A stretch of DNA of 64,000 bases, from assembly GCA_964484255.1 (NCBI GenBank), contig CAZAEH010000005.1, positions 1 to 64,000 on the forward strand, written 5' to 3'. Below are positions 9,085-18,381 of the stretch, piece by piece; within the stretch, counting starts at the first letter, position 1; the number at the start of each line of letters is the position of its first letter. This DNA is from UBA6215 sp964484255. GTDB lineage: Bacteria; Omnitrophota; Gorgyraeia; Pluralincolimonadales; Pluralincolimonadaceae. The notes under the pieces are model-generated. The model saw only the letters and a program-made list of their open reading frames with translations, did no database searches and had not been told where the DNA came from. The position numbers and the translations under genes are program-made.

Positions 9085-10304
9085 AGATAGTCAAGATATA
9101 CGGTAAAGAGTTCGAGAAACTTTGCAACAGGTATAACAACCGCAAGAAAAGGGTAACGGAGAGCGTCTCGAAGATAGTTGAGGATGTAAGGCTTAATGGT
9201 GATGAAGCGCTCATAAAATATACCAGGAAATTCGATAAGGTAAAAATTCCCCAGAGGCAACTGCGTGTTACCGAGAGCGAGGCGAGCGGGGCTTTCCAGG
9301 ATATAGACTCCGAGTTCATCTCCGAGCTCAAGAATATAATTGATAACGTCACGAAGTTCTATAAGAAACAAGTCAGAAGCAAAAAGTCCTGGAGGATAGT
9401 CGATGAAGACGGTGTTGTCCTCGGGGAGAAATATGAACCTATAGAAAGGGTAGGTATATACGTACCTGCCGGTACGGCGCCTTTGGTGTCTACGGTCTAT
9501 ATGACCGTACTTCCGGCCAGGGTCGCAGGGGTCAAGTCCATTGTCCTGTGCACTCCCCCTAACAAGTTCCAGAGTGTCGATCCGTACATATTGGCTGTTG
9601 CAAACCTGCTTAAGGTTGACGAGATATACAAGGTGGGAGGGGCCCAGGCTATTGCCGCCCTTGCTTTCGGGACAAAGAGCATCCCGAAAGTGGATAAGAT
9701 AGTCGGTCCCGGCAATGACTACGTAACGGAGGCCAAGAGACAGGTTTTCGGTTATGCTGATATCGATATGATAGCAGGTCCCTCGGAAGTCGTTATTATG
9801 GCGAACAGGTCCACCAACCCGCTTTATGTCATCAAAGACCTTGAAGCGCAAAGCGAACACTATAAGGGCCTCTCGATACTCGTAACTACATCCAAGCCGC
9901 TCGCAAAGACCGTGAAAAAGGAAGTTTCCAGGGGCTATATTATACTTGTCAAGAATATGGAAGAAGCATGTGATGTGGTAAACAAGCTTGCCCCCGAGCA
10001 CTTGCAGATAATGGTAAAGAACCCGCAGACATGGTCCAAGAGGATCAATAACGCAGGGGCTATATTCCTGGGGCAGTATTCACCTACTGCGATCGGTGAT
10101 TATGTCGCAGGCCCGAGCCATGTGCTTCCGACAAGCGGCACGGCCCGTTTCTTTTCCGGGCTTGGCATAGAGGATTTCATGAAGTCGTCACATATTGTCT
10201 CATATTCAAAAAAGGCCCTGGAGAAGACCAGGAAGTCCATAGAGAAGATAACCAAGCTTGAGGGCCTCAACAAGCACATGGAATCGATCAAAGCGAGGTT
10301 TTAG
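9081..10304 (+). CDS. hisD: Histidinol dehydrogenase
   Basis: A 407-residue NAD-dependent, zinc-binding enzyme that oxidises L-histidinol to L-histidine in two steps, the last reactions of the pathway. Family motifs include GIYVPAGTAPLVSTVYM, VGPGNDYVTEAKR and the conserved EHLQIM near the C-terminus. It begins with an ATGA overlap with alaS and is followed directly by hisB, so it heads the his block. The his cluster here lacks hisG, hisE and hisC. Confidence 0.97.
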   Translation: MKIVKIYGKEFEKLCNRYNNRKKRVTESVSKIVEDVRLNGDEALIKYTRKFDKVKIPQRQLRVTESEASGAFQDIDSEFISELKNIIDNVTKFYKKQVRSKKSWRIVDEDGVVLGEKYEPIERVGIYVPAGTAPLVSTVYMTVLPARVAGVKSIVLCTPPNKFQSVDPYILAVANLLKVDEIYKVGGAQAIAALAFGTKSIPKVDKIVGPGNDYVTEAKRQVFGYADIDMIAGPSEVVIMANRSTNPLYVIKDLEAQSEHYKGLSILVTTSKPLAKTVKKEVSRGYIILVKNMEEACDVVNKLAPEHLQIMVKNPQTWSKRINNAGAIFLGQYSPTAIGDYVAGPSHVLPTSGTARFFSGLGIEDFMKSSHIVSYSKKALEKTRKSIEKITKLEGLNKHMESIKARF

Positions 10305-10913
10305 ATGAAGAACAGGCTCGTAAGGCACAAGAGGAAGACAACCGAGACAAACATTTCGGTAGAGCTTAATATCGACGGAACCGGTAAATTCCGTATTTAT
10401 ACCGGAATAGGTTTTCTTGATCATATGTTGTCTCTTTTTGCCAGGCACGGCTGTTTCGACTTAAAAGTCATGGCAAAAGGCGATTTGGACGTGGATATCC
10501 ACCATACCAACGAGGATGTCGGAATAGTTTTAGGCGAAGCATTTGCCAAGGCTCTTGGTGATAAGAAGGGCATACGCCGTTTTGGGTCTAAGGATATCGC
10601 GGTGCCTATGGAAGAGGCCTTGGCCCGCATAGCTTTGGACATAAGCGGAAGGCCGTCATTATATATGCGCTGTGTAGGAAAGCCTGTGCCTCCTACTCTG
10701 CTAGACAGGCAGGGTTATAATTTATCAAGCGCCAAACAATTCCTTGAAGCTTTCGTCAGGAATTCAGGGGTCAACCTGCATGTCGAATACCGCGGAGAAG
10801 ACCTGCACCATGTACTTGAGGCAGTATTTAAGGGATTCGGAAGGGCATTATGCGATGCAACCAGGAAAGATCCCAGGATAAAAGGTGTTCCTTCCACAAA
10901 AGGGAGACTATGA
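10305..10913 (+). CDS. hisB: Imidazoleglycerol-phosphate dehydratase
   Basis: A 202-residue monofunctional dehydratase converting imidazole glycerol phosphate to imidazole acetol phosphate. The two Mn-binding histidine clusters of the family are seen as HHTNEDVGI (about residue 63) and HHVLEAVFKGFGRAL near the C-terminus, plus GFLDHML near residue 38. The phosphatase half fused in Escherichia coli HisB is absent, as in most bacteria. The ATG directly follows the hisD stop and its own stop overlaps hisH by 4 bases. Confidence 0.97.
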   Translation: MKNRLVRHKRKTTETNISVELNIDGTGKFRIYTGIGFLDHMLSLFARHGCFDLKVMAKGDLDVDIHHTNEDVGIVLGEAFAKALGDKKGIRRFGSKDIAVPMEEALARIALDISGRPSLYMRCVGKPVPPTLLDRQGYNLSSAKQFLEAFVRNSGVNLHVEYRGEDLHHVLEAVFKGFGRALCDATRKDPRIKGVPSTKGRL

Positions 10914-11521
10914 AACAAAGGATAGCCGTTGTAGATTACGGGATGGGTAACCTTAGGAGTGCGTCCAAGGCCCTGGAGGCCGTCGGGGCTAAGGTGCAGG
11001 TTTCTGACAAGCCCCGGGATATACTTAAGGCTGATAAACTGGTATTCCCCGGAGTGGGGGCTTTTAAAGATGCCATGGAAGAACTCAAGGCACGAAAACT
11101 CATAGACCCTATAAAAGAATTCGTTTTTTCGGGAAGGCCTTTTTTGGGGCTCTGCCTGGGCCTGCAGTTGTTGTTCCCCAAGAGCGAAGAAGCCGGTTCA
11201 TGCAGGGGTCTGAGTCTTATCGAAGGGAAGGTCCTTAAATTCAAGCCCGGAAGATTAAAGGTGCCCCATATGGGATGGAACCGGCTTTATGCTATGAACG
11301 GTTGCCCTCTCTTTAAGGGTATACGCGATGGGACTTACGTTTATTTCGTCCACTCATATTATGCTTTACCTGAAGACAAGGGATCCGTAGCCGCTTACAC
11401 GGATTACGGGGTTAGATTCGCATCGGCTATCTGGTCTGATAACATATACGCGACCCAGTTCCACCCTGAAAAGAGCCAGGAGTTGGGTTTGCAAATACTG
11501 AGGAATTTTTTGAAGATATGA
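10910..11521 (+). CDS. hisH: Imidazole glycerol phosphate synthase, glutamine amidotransferase subunit
   Basis: A 203-residue class I glutaminase that makes ammonia for HisF. The nucleophile cysteine lies in GLCLGLQLL and the His/Glu pair in TQFHPEKSQELG. I start it at 10910 (MKQRIAVVDYGMGN), the ATGA overlap with hisB; the longer open frame from 10850 runs inside hisB and its extra 20 residues do not belong to the family. It overlaps hisA by 4 bases. It works as a heterodimer with HisF, which is encoded two genes downstream. Confidence 0.96.
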   Translation: MKQRIAVVDYGMGNLRSASKALEAVGAKVQVSDKPRDILKADKLVFPGVGAFKDAMEELKARKLIDPIKEFVFSGRPFLGLCLGLQLLFPKSEEAGSCRGLSLIEGKVLKFKPGRLKVPHMGWNRLYAMNGCPLFKGIRDGTYVYFVHSYYALPEDKGSVAAYTDYGVRFASAIWSDNIYATQFHPEKSQELGLQILRNFLKI

Positions 11522-12249
11522 TAGTGATACCTGCTGTTGACATAAGGGGCGGCAATGTTGTAAGGCTTTTTAGGGGGGATTTCTCCAGGGAGACCGTATA
11601 TTCGGATAATCCCGTGAAAATGGCGCTCTGGTGGCAGAGTGAGGGGGCAAAGCGGTTGCATGTAGTAGACCTGGACGGGGCGCTGGAAGGAAAACTCAAG
11701 AACCTCAACTGGATAAGGAAAATAACGGCTTCACTGGATATTCCCATAGAAGTGGGGGGCGGCATAAGGACCGAGTCCGACCTGCAGACGGTGATAAAGG
11801 CCGGGGCCTCCTATGCGATACTCGGGACAAAAGCCTGCGAGGATGAGGAATTCCTAAGGAAAGCGGTCGATAAATACAAAGACAAGATAATCGTAAGCCT
11901 TGACGTAAGGGACGGTTACCTGCAGACAAAGGGATGGGTCAATCCGACAGAGATAAAAGCGATCGATTTCGCCCAAAGGATAAAGATGCTGGGGGTCCAG
12001 ACTGTCGAATATACCGATATCTCCCGTGACGGGACACTCCAAGGGCCGGGCTTCGGCAATATCCTCAAGTTCCTGGGCGATGTAAAGATCGATATGATAG
12101 TTTCCGGCGGAATATCAACCCTTGCCGACTTGAAGATACTCAGGGATTACAACAGGAAAGAGATAACGGGTGTAATAGTGGGCCGAGCCCTGTACGACAA
12201 GAAGATATTGATAAAGGATGCCAACAAGATATGCTCGCAAAAAGGATAA
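11518..12249 (+). CDS. hisA: ProFAR isomerase (HisA)
   Basis: A 243-residue (beta/alpha)8 barrel that opens the ribose ring of ProFAR in histidine synthesis. The start MIVIPAVDIRGG carries the catalytic Asp8, and the second acid is in EYTDISRDGTLQGP. The phosphate loops VEVGGGIR-like and SGGIST are present. It is set between hisH and hisF with overlaps on both sides (4 and 19 bases). In some actinobacteria one enzyme (PriA) does both this and the TrpF reaction, but a separate trpF is present at 17192. Confidence 0.96.
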   Translation: MIVIPAVDIRGGNVVRLFRGDFSRETVYSDNPVKMALWWQSEGAKRLHVVDLDGALEGKLKNLNWIRKITASLDIPIEVGGGIRTESDLQTVIKAGASYAILGTKACEDEEFLRKAVDKYKDKIIVSLDVRDGYLQTKGWVNPTEIKAIDFAQRIKMLGVQTVEYTDISRDGTLQGPGFGNILKFLGDVKIDMIVSGGISTLADLKILRDYNRKEITGVIVGRALYDKKILIKDANKICSQKG

Positions 12250-12986
12250 TACCCTGCCTGGACGTGAAGGACGGCAGAGTAGTAAAAGGGGTTAACTTCG
12301 TCAATCTGCGCGATGCGGGAGACCCTGTCGTCAACGCCTCTTTCTATGAAAAAGAGGGTGCCGACGAACTCGTATTCCTGGATATCACGGCAAGTTATGA
12401 GGACAGGGACACAATGGTCAGCGTAGTGCGCAGAACGGCGGAACAGGTCTTCATGCCCTTGACCGTCGGAGGCGGCATAAGGAACATATCGGATATCAGG
12501 AACCTGCTTAACGCGGGTGCTGACAAGGTTTCGATCAATACGGCTGCCGTTAAGGATCCCGGGCTTATATCTGAATCGTCCAGGAGGTTCGGGAGCCAGT
12601 GTATAGTTGTTGCTATAGATGCCAAGAAACGAGCCAAGGGCTGGGAAGTTTTTATCCACGGAGGCAGGACGCCGACCGGAATAGATGCCGTAAAATGGGC
12701 CAGGCAAGCCGAAAGAAGGGGCGCAGGAGAGATCCTGCTGACATCCATGGACAGGGACGGCACCAAGGCAGGCTATGACCTGCGTCTGACCAGGGAGATA
12801 TCAAGGAGCGTAGGGATACCTGTTATTGCCTCGGGAGGGGCAGGATCCCCGAAACATCTTTTTGATGGGCTGACCGAGGGAAAAGCGGATGCCGTTCTCG
12901 CGGCATCAATCTTCCATTTCAGGGAATACTCCATAAAGCAAATTAAACAATACTTAAAGAGAAAGGGAGTAGCGGTAAGGATATGA
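12231..12986 (+). CDS. hisF: Imidazole glycerol phosphate synthase, cyclase subunit
   Basis: A 251-residue (beta/alpha)8 barrel that uses ammonia from HisH to form imidazole glycerol phosphate and AICAR. The catalytic Asp11 is in IIPCLDVKDGRVVKGVNF and the second Asp in SMDRDGTKAGYD. The glycine-rich phosphate sites GGGIRN and ASGGAGSP are intact. It begins 19 bases before the hisA stop, a longer overlap than its neighbours, and ends in a 4-base overlap with hisI. Confidence 0.97.
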   Translation: MLAKRIIPCLDVKDGRVVKGVNFVNLRDAGDPVVNASFYEKEGADELVFLDITASYEDRDTMVSVVRRTAEQVFMPLTVGGGIRNISDIRNLLNAGADKVSINTAAVKDPGLISESSRRFGSQCIVVAIDAKKRAKGWEVFIHGGRTPTGIDAVKWARQAERRGAGEILLTSMDRDGTKAGYDLRLTREISRSVGIPVIASGGAGSPKHLFDGLTEGKADAVLAASIFHFREYSIKQIKQYLKRKGVAVRI

Positions 12987-13372
12987 ATAAATTCGTTAAA
13001 GGACTGAAGTTCAACGGGAACGGGCTGGTACCGGCAGTCATACAGGACGCGAAGAACAACGAAGTACTTATGGTCGCTTATATGAACGATGAGGCCGTGA
13101 AAAAGACATTAAAGACAAAGAAAGCCCATTTTTATTCCAGGTCAAGGAAGAAACTCTGGCTTAAAGGTGAGTCATCGGGGCATGTGCAGAAGGTAAAAGA
13201 AATACGTTTTGACTGCGATGCCGATTGCTTGCTTGTAAAGGTTGACCAGGTCGGCGGTGCATGCCATACGGGTTACAGGTCATGTTTTTACAGGAAACTA
13301 AAGGACAATAGGGGCAGCATTTGCATATCCGGCAAGAAGATGTTCGACCCGGATAAAGTCTATAAAAAATGA
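12983..13372 (+). CDS. hisI: Phosphoribosyl-AMP cyclohydrolase
   Basis: A 129-residue single-domain PRA-CH that opens the adenine ring of phosphoribosyl-AMP. Zinc and Mg ligands are visible in CDADCLLVKVDQVGGACHTG, with WLKGESSGH before it. There is no fused HisE (phosphoribosyl-ATP pyrophosphatase) domain and no hisE nearby, so that activity must be encoded outside the window. The stop overlaps trpE by 4 bases, directly joining the his and trp blocks. Confidence 0.96.
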   Translation: MNKFVKGLKFNGNGLVPAVIQDAKNNEVLMVAYMNDEAVKKTLKTKKAHFYSRSRKKLWLKGESSGHVQKVKEIRFDCDADCLLVKVDQVGGACHTGYRSCFYRKLKDNRGSICISGKKMFDPDKVYKK

Positions 13373-14847
13373 CAGATTATAAGCCGTCAAAAGATGAATT
13401 CATAAAGCTCTCAAAGAAAGGCAATCTTATCCCGGTTTTCAGGGAGATAACCGCTGATCTCGAGACGCCTGTTTCTGCCTTCATGAAGATAGATAGAGGC
13501 GGTTATTCATTCCTGTTGGAGTCGGTCGAGGGAGGAGAAAAAATAGCAAGGTATTCTTTCCTGGGCTCGAACCCTTATCTTGTCTTCAAGAGCAAGGGTA
13601 GGAAGATAGAGATAACCGAGGGCGGGAAAAGGAGGTGTTTCGAGACAGCTTCCGATCCTTTGTCCGAGATGAAGAAGATAATGCAAAGATACAAGTTTGT
13701 TCGTACTGAAGGCCTTCCGCGTTTTTGCGGAGGGCTTGTCGGTTTTATGGGATACGATATGGTGCGTTTTTTCGAAAACCTCCCGTCCAAGAACCCGGAT
13801 GATCTTGGGTTGCCGGATTCCGTATTCCTGCTGACAGACACCATACTTATATTTGACCACGTCATGCATAAGATAAAAGTGGTCTCGAACGCTTTTGTCG
13901 ATAATGATCCTTCCGGGGCCTATGATGAGGCCGTGAGAAAGATAGACGCCCTGATAAAGCTCATGAATGCCCCCCTGAAGGTAAAATATGCAGGGCCCCG
14001 CCGCCTGGAGCAGAAAGTTACATCGAATTTTACCAGAGAAGGTTTTATGGGCATAGTCAAGAAGGCGAAGAGCTATATCAGGATAGGCGACATAATCCAG
14101 GTAGTACCTTCCCAGAGGTTTGTTACTGCAACCAGGTGTAAGGGAATAGACTTATACAGGTCCCTAAGGATGATTAACCCGTCGCCTTACATGTATTACC
14201 TTAAACTTGGTGATATGGCTCTTATAGGCGCTTCACCCGAACTTATGGTCAGATGCGAAGACGGCATCGTCGAACTCAGGCCTATTGCGGGTACACGCCC
14301 GAGAGGAAGGACGAAAGAGGAGGAAAAGCGCCTGGAAAAGAACCTCCTCTCCAGTATCAAAGAAAGGGCCGAGCATATAATGCTTGTCGATCTGGGCCGC
14401 AATGATATCGGAAGGGTTTGCAGATATGGCAGCGTAAAGGTATCCGAACTTATGGTAGTAGAGAAGTATTCCCATGTCATGCATATAGTCAGTGAATGCA
14501 CGGGAAAGCTCAAATCAAACAAGGATATGTTCGATGTAATAAGGGCGACTTTTCCTGCCGGGACCGTTTCTGGCGCGCCAAAGGTGAGGGCGATGGAGAT
14601 CATAGATGAGCTCGAGAACACCATGCGCGGCCCATATGCCGGACTTGTAGGCTACTTTAGTTTTTCAGGAAATACAGACACCTGTATCAATATCAGGACC
14701 ATCGTCCTTAAAGACGGAATGGCATATGTACAGGCAGGCGGCGGCGTTGTGGCTGATTCGGATCCTTCAAAGGAATACCAGGAAACGGTCAATAAGGCAA
14801 AAGCAACCATAAAAGCCATCGAAGCCGCAGAGAGAGGTATTTTGTAA
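13369..14847 (+). CDS. trpE: Anthranilate synthase component I
   Basis: A 492-residue chorismate-using enzyme that with TrpG makes anthranilate, the first committed step of tryptophan synthesis. The C-terminal chorismate-binding domain shows QVVPSQRF, GASPELMVR, PIAGTRPRGRT and TFPAGTVSGAPKVRAMEI. An LLES stretch (SFLLESVEGG) near residue 45 is the usual tryptophan feedback-binding region. No leader peptide or attenuator precedes it: the ATG overlaps hisI. trpG follows after one base. Confidence 0.97.
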   Translation: MTDYKPSKDEFIKLSKKGNLIPVFREITADLETPVSAFMKIDRGGYSFLLESVEGGEKIARYSFLGSNPYLVFKSKGRKIEITEGGKRRCFETASDPLSEMKKIMQRYKFVRTEGLPRFCGGLVGFMGYDMVRFFENLPSKNPDDLGLPDSVFLLTDTILIFDHVMHKIKVVSNAFVDNDPSGAYDEAVRKIDALIKLMNAPLKVKYAGPRRLEQKVTSNFTREGFMGIVKKAKSYIRIGDIIQVVPSQRFVTATRCKGIDLYRSLRMINPSPYMYYLKLGDMALIGASPELMVRCEDGIVELRPIAGTRPRGRTKEEEKRLEKNLLSSIKERAEHIMLVDLGRNDIGRVCRYGSVKVSELMVVEKYSHVMHIVSECTGKLKSNKDMFDVIRATFPAGTVSGAPKVRAMEIIDELENTMRGPYAGLVGYFSFSGNTDTCINIRTIVLKDGMAYVQAGGGVVADSDPSKEYQETVNKAKATIKAIEAAERGIL

Positions 14848-14848
14848 T

Positions 14849-15418
14849 ATGATATTGATGATAGATAATTATGATTCTTTCACTTATAATCTCGTCCAGT
14901 ATTTCGGGGAGATGGGCGCGTCGCTGAAAGTCATCAGGAACGACAAAATATCGCTCAGAGAAATAACAGACATGGGACCAGGCGGCATAGTGATCTCCCC
15001 CGGACCGGGCTTCCCGAAAGATGCGGGGATATCTAACTCCGTTATAAAAGAATTTGCAGGGAAGATACCTCTGCTGGGAGTTTGTCTCGGGCACCAATGC
15101 ATAGGCGAGGTGTTCGGGGGCCGGGTGATCAAAGCGGCGCGGCCAATGCACGGAAAGACCTCAAAGATTTACCACGACGGCAAAGGTATATTCAGGGGCT
15201 TGCCAAACCCGTTCGAAGCGATAAGATACCACTCGCTAGTGGTCGAGCGTAAGTCCCTGCCGGATTGCCTGGAAATAACCGCCCAGACCAAGGAAAAGGA
15301 GATAATGGGGCTCAAGCACAGGAAATATCCCGTTTTGGGGGTGCAGTTCCATCCGGAATCCATCCTTACATCCGGAGGGAAGAAAATGCTGAAGAATTTT
15401 ATGGAGCTTGCCAAATGA
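14849..15418 (+). CDS. trpG: Anthranilate synthase component II, glutamine amidotransferase
   Basis: A 189-residue class I glutaminase partner of TrpE. The N-terminus MILMIDNYDSFTYNLVQ is typical, the nucleophile is in GVCLGHQCIGE and the His/Glu dyad in VQFHPESILTSGG. It is a stand-alone protein, not fused to TrpD. In some bacteria the same subunit also serves aminodeoxychorismate synthase (PabA role); the trp-operon position favours the tryptophan role. The stop overlaps trpD by 4 bases. Confidence 0.95.
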   Translation: MILMIDNYDSFTYNLVQYFGEMGASLKVIRNDKISLREITDMGPGGIVISPGPGFPKDAGISNSVIKEFAGKIPLLGVCLGHQCIGEVFGGRVIKAARPMHGKTSKIYHDGKGIFRGLPNPFEAIRYHSLVVERKSLPDCLEITAQTKEKEIMGLKHRKYPVLGVQFHPESILTSGGKKMLKNFMELAK

Positions 15419-16425
15419 TAAGAGAGGCTATTTCCAAGCTCGTCAGGTCCGAAGACCTTACAAGGAAAGAGATCGAATTGACCATGGACGAGATCATGAC
15501 TGGCCAGGCCCTTCCTGCGCAGATCGGATCGTTCCTTACCGCCATGAGGATGAAAGGCGAGACCATAGACGAGATAGCTGGTGCGGCCGAAGTAATGAGG
15601 AAGTATGCGACAAATATAAGGACAAGACACACATGTGTCCTCGATACCTGCGGCACGGGAGGGGACGAGTCCCGGACATTCAATGTTTCTACCGTAGCAG
15701 CTTTTGTTGCAGCCGGCGCCGGAGTTGCAGTCGCGAAACACGGCAATAAATCGGTGTCGTCAAAATGCGGCAGCGCGGATCTTCTTAAGGCTCTCGGCGT
15801 CAATATCGATGTAAGCGAACATATGGTATCCAAATGTCTCGATGAACTTGGCATTGGTTTCCTTTTCGCGCCGGCATTACATAGGGCAATGCAATATGCT
15901 ATAGGTCCCCGTAAGGAGATAGGCATACGTACCATATTCAATATTTTGGGTCCTTTGACAAATCCTGCAAAGGCTTCTCACCAGCTGCTGGGGGTTTACG
16001 ATTATAAGCTGACCGAACCCATAGCACGGGCTCTGGGTAAATTGGGTTCCAGGCACGCATTAGTGGTCCACGGCGACGATGGTCTCGACGAGGTCACAAC
16101 GACAGACATGACGCAGGTATCGGAGCTAAGGGACGGAAAAGTAAAGAATTATGAGATCTCCCCTAAACATTTCGGTATAAAGAAAGCAAAACCTGCAGAT
16201 TTAAAAGGCGGCGACGCGGCCTATAATGCAAAGCTGGCGATGTCCATCCTTGGGGGAGAAAGAGGACCCCAATACGATATAGTGATATTTAACGCCGGTT
16301 GCGCAATTTATGCTGCAGATAAGGCACAAAACATTAAAGAGGGTATAGAACTGGCTGCGGAATCCGTCGAATCCGGAGAAGCCTTGAAAAAACTCGAACA
16401 GCTCAAGGAGGTAACTAGCTCATGA
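15415..16425 (+). CDS. trpD: Anthranilate phosphoribosyltransferase
   Basis: A 336-residue enzyme joining anthranilate to PRPP. The PRPP loop is seen in LDTCGTGGDESRTFNVST, with AKHGNKSVSSKCGSADLL and GPLTNPA further on. I start it at 15415 (MIREAISKLVR), an ATGA overlap with trpG; the longer open frame from 15265 lies within trpG and is not part of the family. It overlaps trpC by 4 bases. Confidence 0.96.
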   Translation: MIREAISKLVRSEDLTRKEIELTMDEIMTGQALPAQIGSFLTAMRMKGETIDEIAGAAEVMRKYATNIRTRHTCVLDTCGTGGDESRTFNVSTVAAFVAAGAGVAVAKHGNKSVSSKCGSADLLKALGVNIDVSEHMVSKCLDELGIGFLFAPALHRAMQYAIGPRKEIGIRTIFNILGPLTNPAKASHQLLGVYDYKLTEPIARALGKLGSRHALVVHGDDGLDEVTTTDMTQVSELRDGKVKNYEISPKHFGIKKAKPADLKGGDAAYNAKLAMSILGGERGPQYDIVIFNAGCAIYAADKAQNIKEGIELAAESVESGEALKKLEQLKEVTSS

Positions 16426-17198
16426 TAACCCTCGATGATATTATAGAGCATAAAAAACATAAGTTGGAACGTTTGCAGGAAATGCTTTCCCTCCACGATA
16501 TCGAAAAGAAAGCCTTACCCGTAAAGAACAGGGGTTTTAAAACCGCAATATCACGCGGCAACAAAGTGAACTTAATAGCCGAAATAAAGAAAGCTTCCCC
16601 CTCGCACGGCATAATAAGGCATGATTTTGACCCGGTAAGCATAGCCTCCGCATACAAAGAAAGCGGAGCAAGCGCCCTTTCCATCCTGACGGAGGATAAA
16701 TATTTCCAGGGCAGTTTGGATATACTCACCAATGTAAGAGATGCAGTAAGGCTACCCATAATGCGCAAAGACTTCATAATATCGGAATACCAGATATTCG
16801 AATCGGCCATTGCCGGCGCGGATGCGGTTCTCCTTATTGCTGCGGCATTGGACAGGGGTATGCTCAAAGCGCTTTTACATGAGGCGTCTTCCCTGGGAAT
16901 GGAGACAATGGTTGAAGTCCATGATGAGCGCGACCTGGATAAAGCCCTCGGCGCAGGCGCGGAAATAATAGGGATAAACAACCGTAATCTAAGGACCATG
17001 GAAGTAGATCTGGCCGCCACCATTGAACTTATGCCGAAAATCCCTGAAGGTAAAATTGCCGTGTCGGAAAGCGGTATCGGGGAACCGGAAGATATCAGGA
17101 CCCTATCTCAATGCGGAATAAAAGCGGTCCTGGTAGGTACCGCGTTCATGGAGGCTGATGATATTGCTTCAGAGGTCAAACGGGTGATGGATTGGTAA
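16422..17198 (+). CDS. trpC: Indole-3-glycerol phosphate synthase
   Basis: A 258-residue (beta/alpha)8 barrel that closes the indole ring. The catalytic lysine region LIAEIKKASPSHG and the later LRKDFI-equivalent IMRKDFIISEYQI, GINNRNLRT and VSESGI motifs are present. It is monofunctional, separate from trpF, unlike the enterobacterial fusion. It overlaps trpF by 7 bases. Confidence 0.97.
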   Translation: MITLDDIIEHKKHKLERLQEMLSLHDIEKKALPVKNRGFKTAISRGNKVNLIAEIKKASPSHGIIRHDFDPVSIASAYKESGASALSILTEDKYFQGSLDILTNVRDAVRLPIMRKDFIISEYQIFESAIAGADAVLLIAAALDRGMLKALLHEASSLGMETMVEVHDERDLDKALGAGAEIIGINNRNLRTMEVDLAATIELMPKIPEGKIAVSESGIGEPEDIRTLSQCGIKAVLVGTAFMEADDIASEVKRVMDW

Positions 17199-17824
17199 GA
17201 GTAAAGATCTGCGGGATCACTAATCTTGCCGATGCCCAGGCGGCGTGCAGGCTTGGGGCCGATGCGATCGGTTTTATATTTACGGAGAGTCCAAGGAGGG
17301 TGAACGCCGCAAAGGTAAGGGCCATAGCAGCAAAACTCCCTCCTTATATCACTACGGTCGGGGTATTTGCCGATGAAAAAATGTCTAACGTCTTAAGGAC
17401 GGCGAAATACTGCAGGCTCGATTGTCTCCAGCTTCACGGAGATGAATCGCCTGACTATTGCAGGAAGCTCAAGAAATATTATAAAATAATAAAAGTAATA
17501 AGGATAAAAGATGCCCGGAGCATAAGCAAAGCAAAGACTACGGATGCCGATGCGTTCTTGCTTGATGCATACATTTGCGGGAAGAAAGGCGGCACCGGAA
17601 CGGTTTTTAACTGGAAATTGGTTTCCGTGGCTAAGAGACTGGGAAAGCCCGTCATATTATCGGGCGGGTTGAATCCCGGGAATATCCGGAAAGCCGTAAA
17701 GCAGTCAAGGCCTTACGCCGTCGATGTCTCCAGCGGCGTGGAAGCCCGGCCTGGAAAAAAAGATATAATACTTATGGGTGATTTCATCAGGAAAATAAGG
17801 TCGGACAACTCAGGAAAGGGATGA
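17192..17824 (+). CDS. trpF: Phosphoribosylanthranilate isomerase
   Basis: A 210-residue (beta/alpha)8 barrel isomerase. The start motif VRVKICGITNLADAQ has the catalytic cysteine, and the second catalytic acid is in FLLDAY; ILSGGLNPGN forms the phosphate site. The start codon is TTG at 17192, inside the end of trpC; no ATG or GTG in frame would keep the KICG motif near the N-terminus. It is the last trp gene of this block; trpBA lie 12.7 kb away. Confidence 0.95.
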   Translation: MVRVKICGITNLADAQAACRLGADAIGFIFTESPRRVNAAKVRAIAAKLPPYITTVGVFADEKMSNVLRTAKYCRLDCLQLHGDESPDYCRKLKKYYKIIKVIRIKDARSISKAKTTDADAFLLDAYICGKKGGTGTVFNWKLVSVAKRLGKPVILSGGLNPGNIRKAVKQSRPYAVDVSSGVEARPGKKDIILMGDFIRKIRSDNSGKG

Positions 17825-17827
17825 CAA

Positions 17828-18370
17828 ATGGGTTCGAATAAACGCATGCACCGTCGCCTGGCGCTTGATGTAGAAGTCAAGTGGCACAGGAAAAAGGATA
17901 AGTCCTCAAGCAGCAAAGCTTACATGTTAAGAAGCAAGAATTTCGCTCAACATGGGCTGTTCTTGAAGACGGACAAGAAGTTCAGGATCGGAATGGATAT
18001 GGACCTCGAATTCATCCTGCCGACTATATCCCATCCCGTCTGCGTATCGGGAAAAGTCGCATGGATCGCAGATAAAGACAGGAATCCCACATATTATCCC
18101 GGCATAGGCGTAAAATTCGTTAAAATAGATCCGGAAGACAAGAAAGAGCTCATGAAATTCCTTAACCGCAAGTTCCGCAATTACAAAGACGCGCAGGAGC
18201 TTAAAAAGATGTACCTGACCCTTATAGATATGGGCGCAAGGCTTGTGGAACTCGGAGAAAGGCACCCTGGGGCCATCTATTTTAAGAAAGCGGTAGATAA
18301 CTCAATAAAGGAGATCTCTGAGGTGGCCCATCTTATAGACAAGGAAGTATCCGAGATAAAGAACCTCTAG
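17828..18370 (+). CDS. PilZ domain protein
   Basis: A 180-residue soluble protein with an N-terminal PilZ domain (residues about 5-115), a fold that binds cyclic di-GMP and acts on motility or surface polysaccharide. The first ligand motif RxxxR is visible at residues 6-10 (RMHRR). The second, normally D/NxSxxG, reads NFAQHG, so its serine is alanine and binding may be weakened. VSGKVAW and GIGVKF strands fit the fold. The C-terminal 60 residues look helical and have no recognisable domain. It follows trpF at 3 bases and precedes htpX at 11. Confidence 0.75.
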   Translation: MGSNKRMHRRLALDVEVKWHRKKDKSSSSKAYMLRSKNFAQHGLFLKTDKKFRIGMDMDLEFILPTISHPVCVSGKVAWIADKDRNPTYYPGIGVKFVKIDPEDKKELMKFLNRKFRNYKDAQELKKMYLTLIDMGARLVELGERHPGAIYFKKAVDNSIKEISEVAHLIDKEVSEIKNL

Positions 18371-18381
18371 GAGATTTTTTA

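Noticed and set aside
13340..13370. Trp attenuator, leader peptide or T-box before trpE, and T-boxes before alaS or valS
   Set aside because: These genes overlap or nearly touch their upstream neighbours, leaving no room for such leaders.
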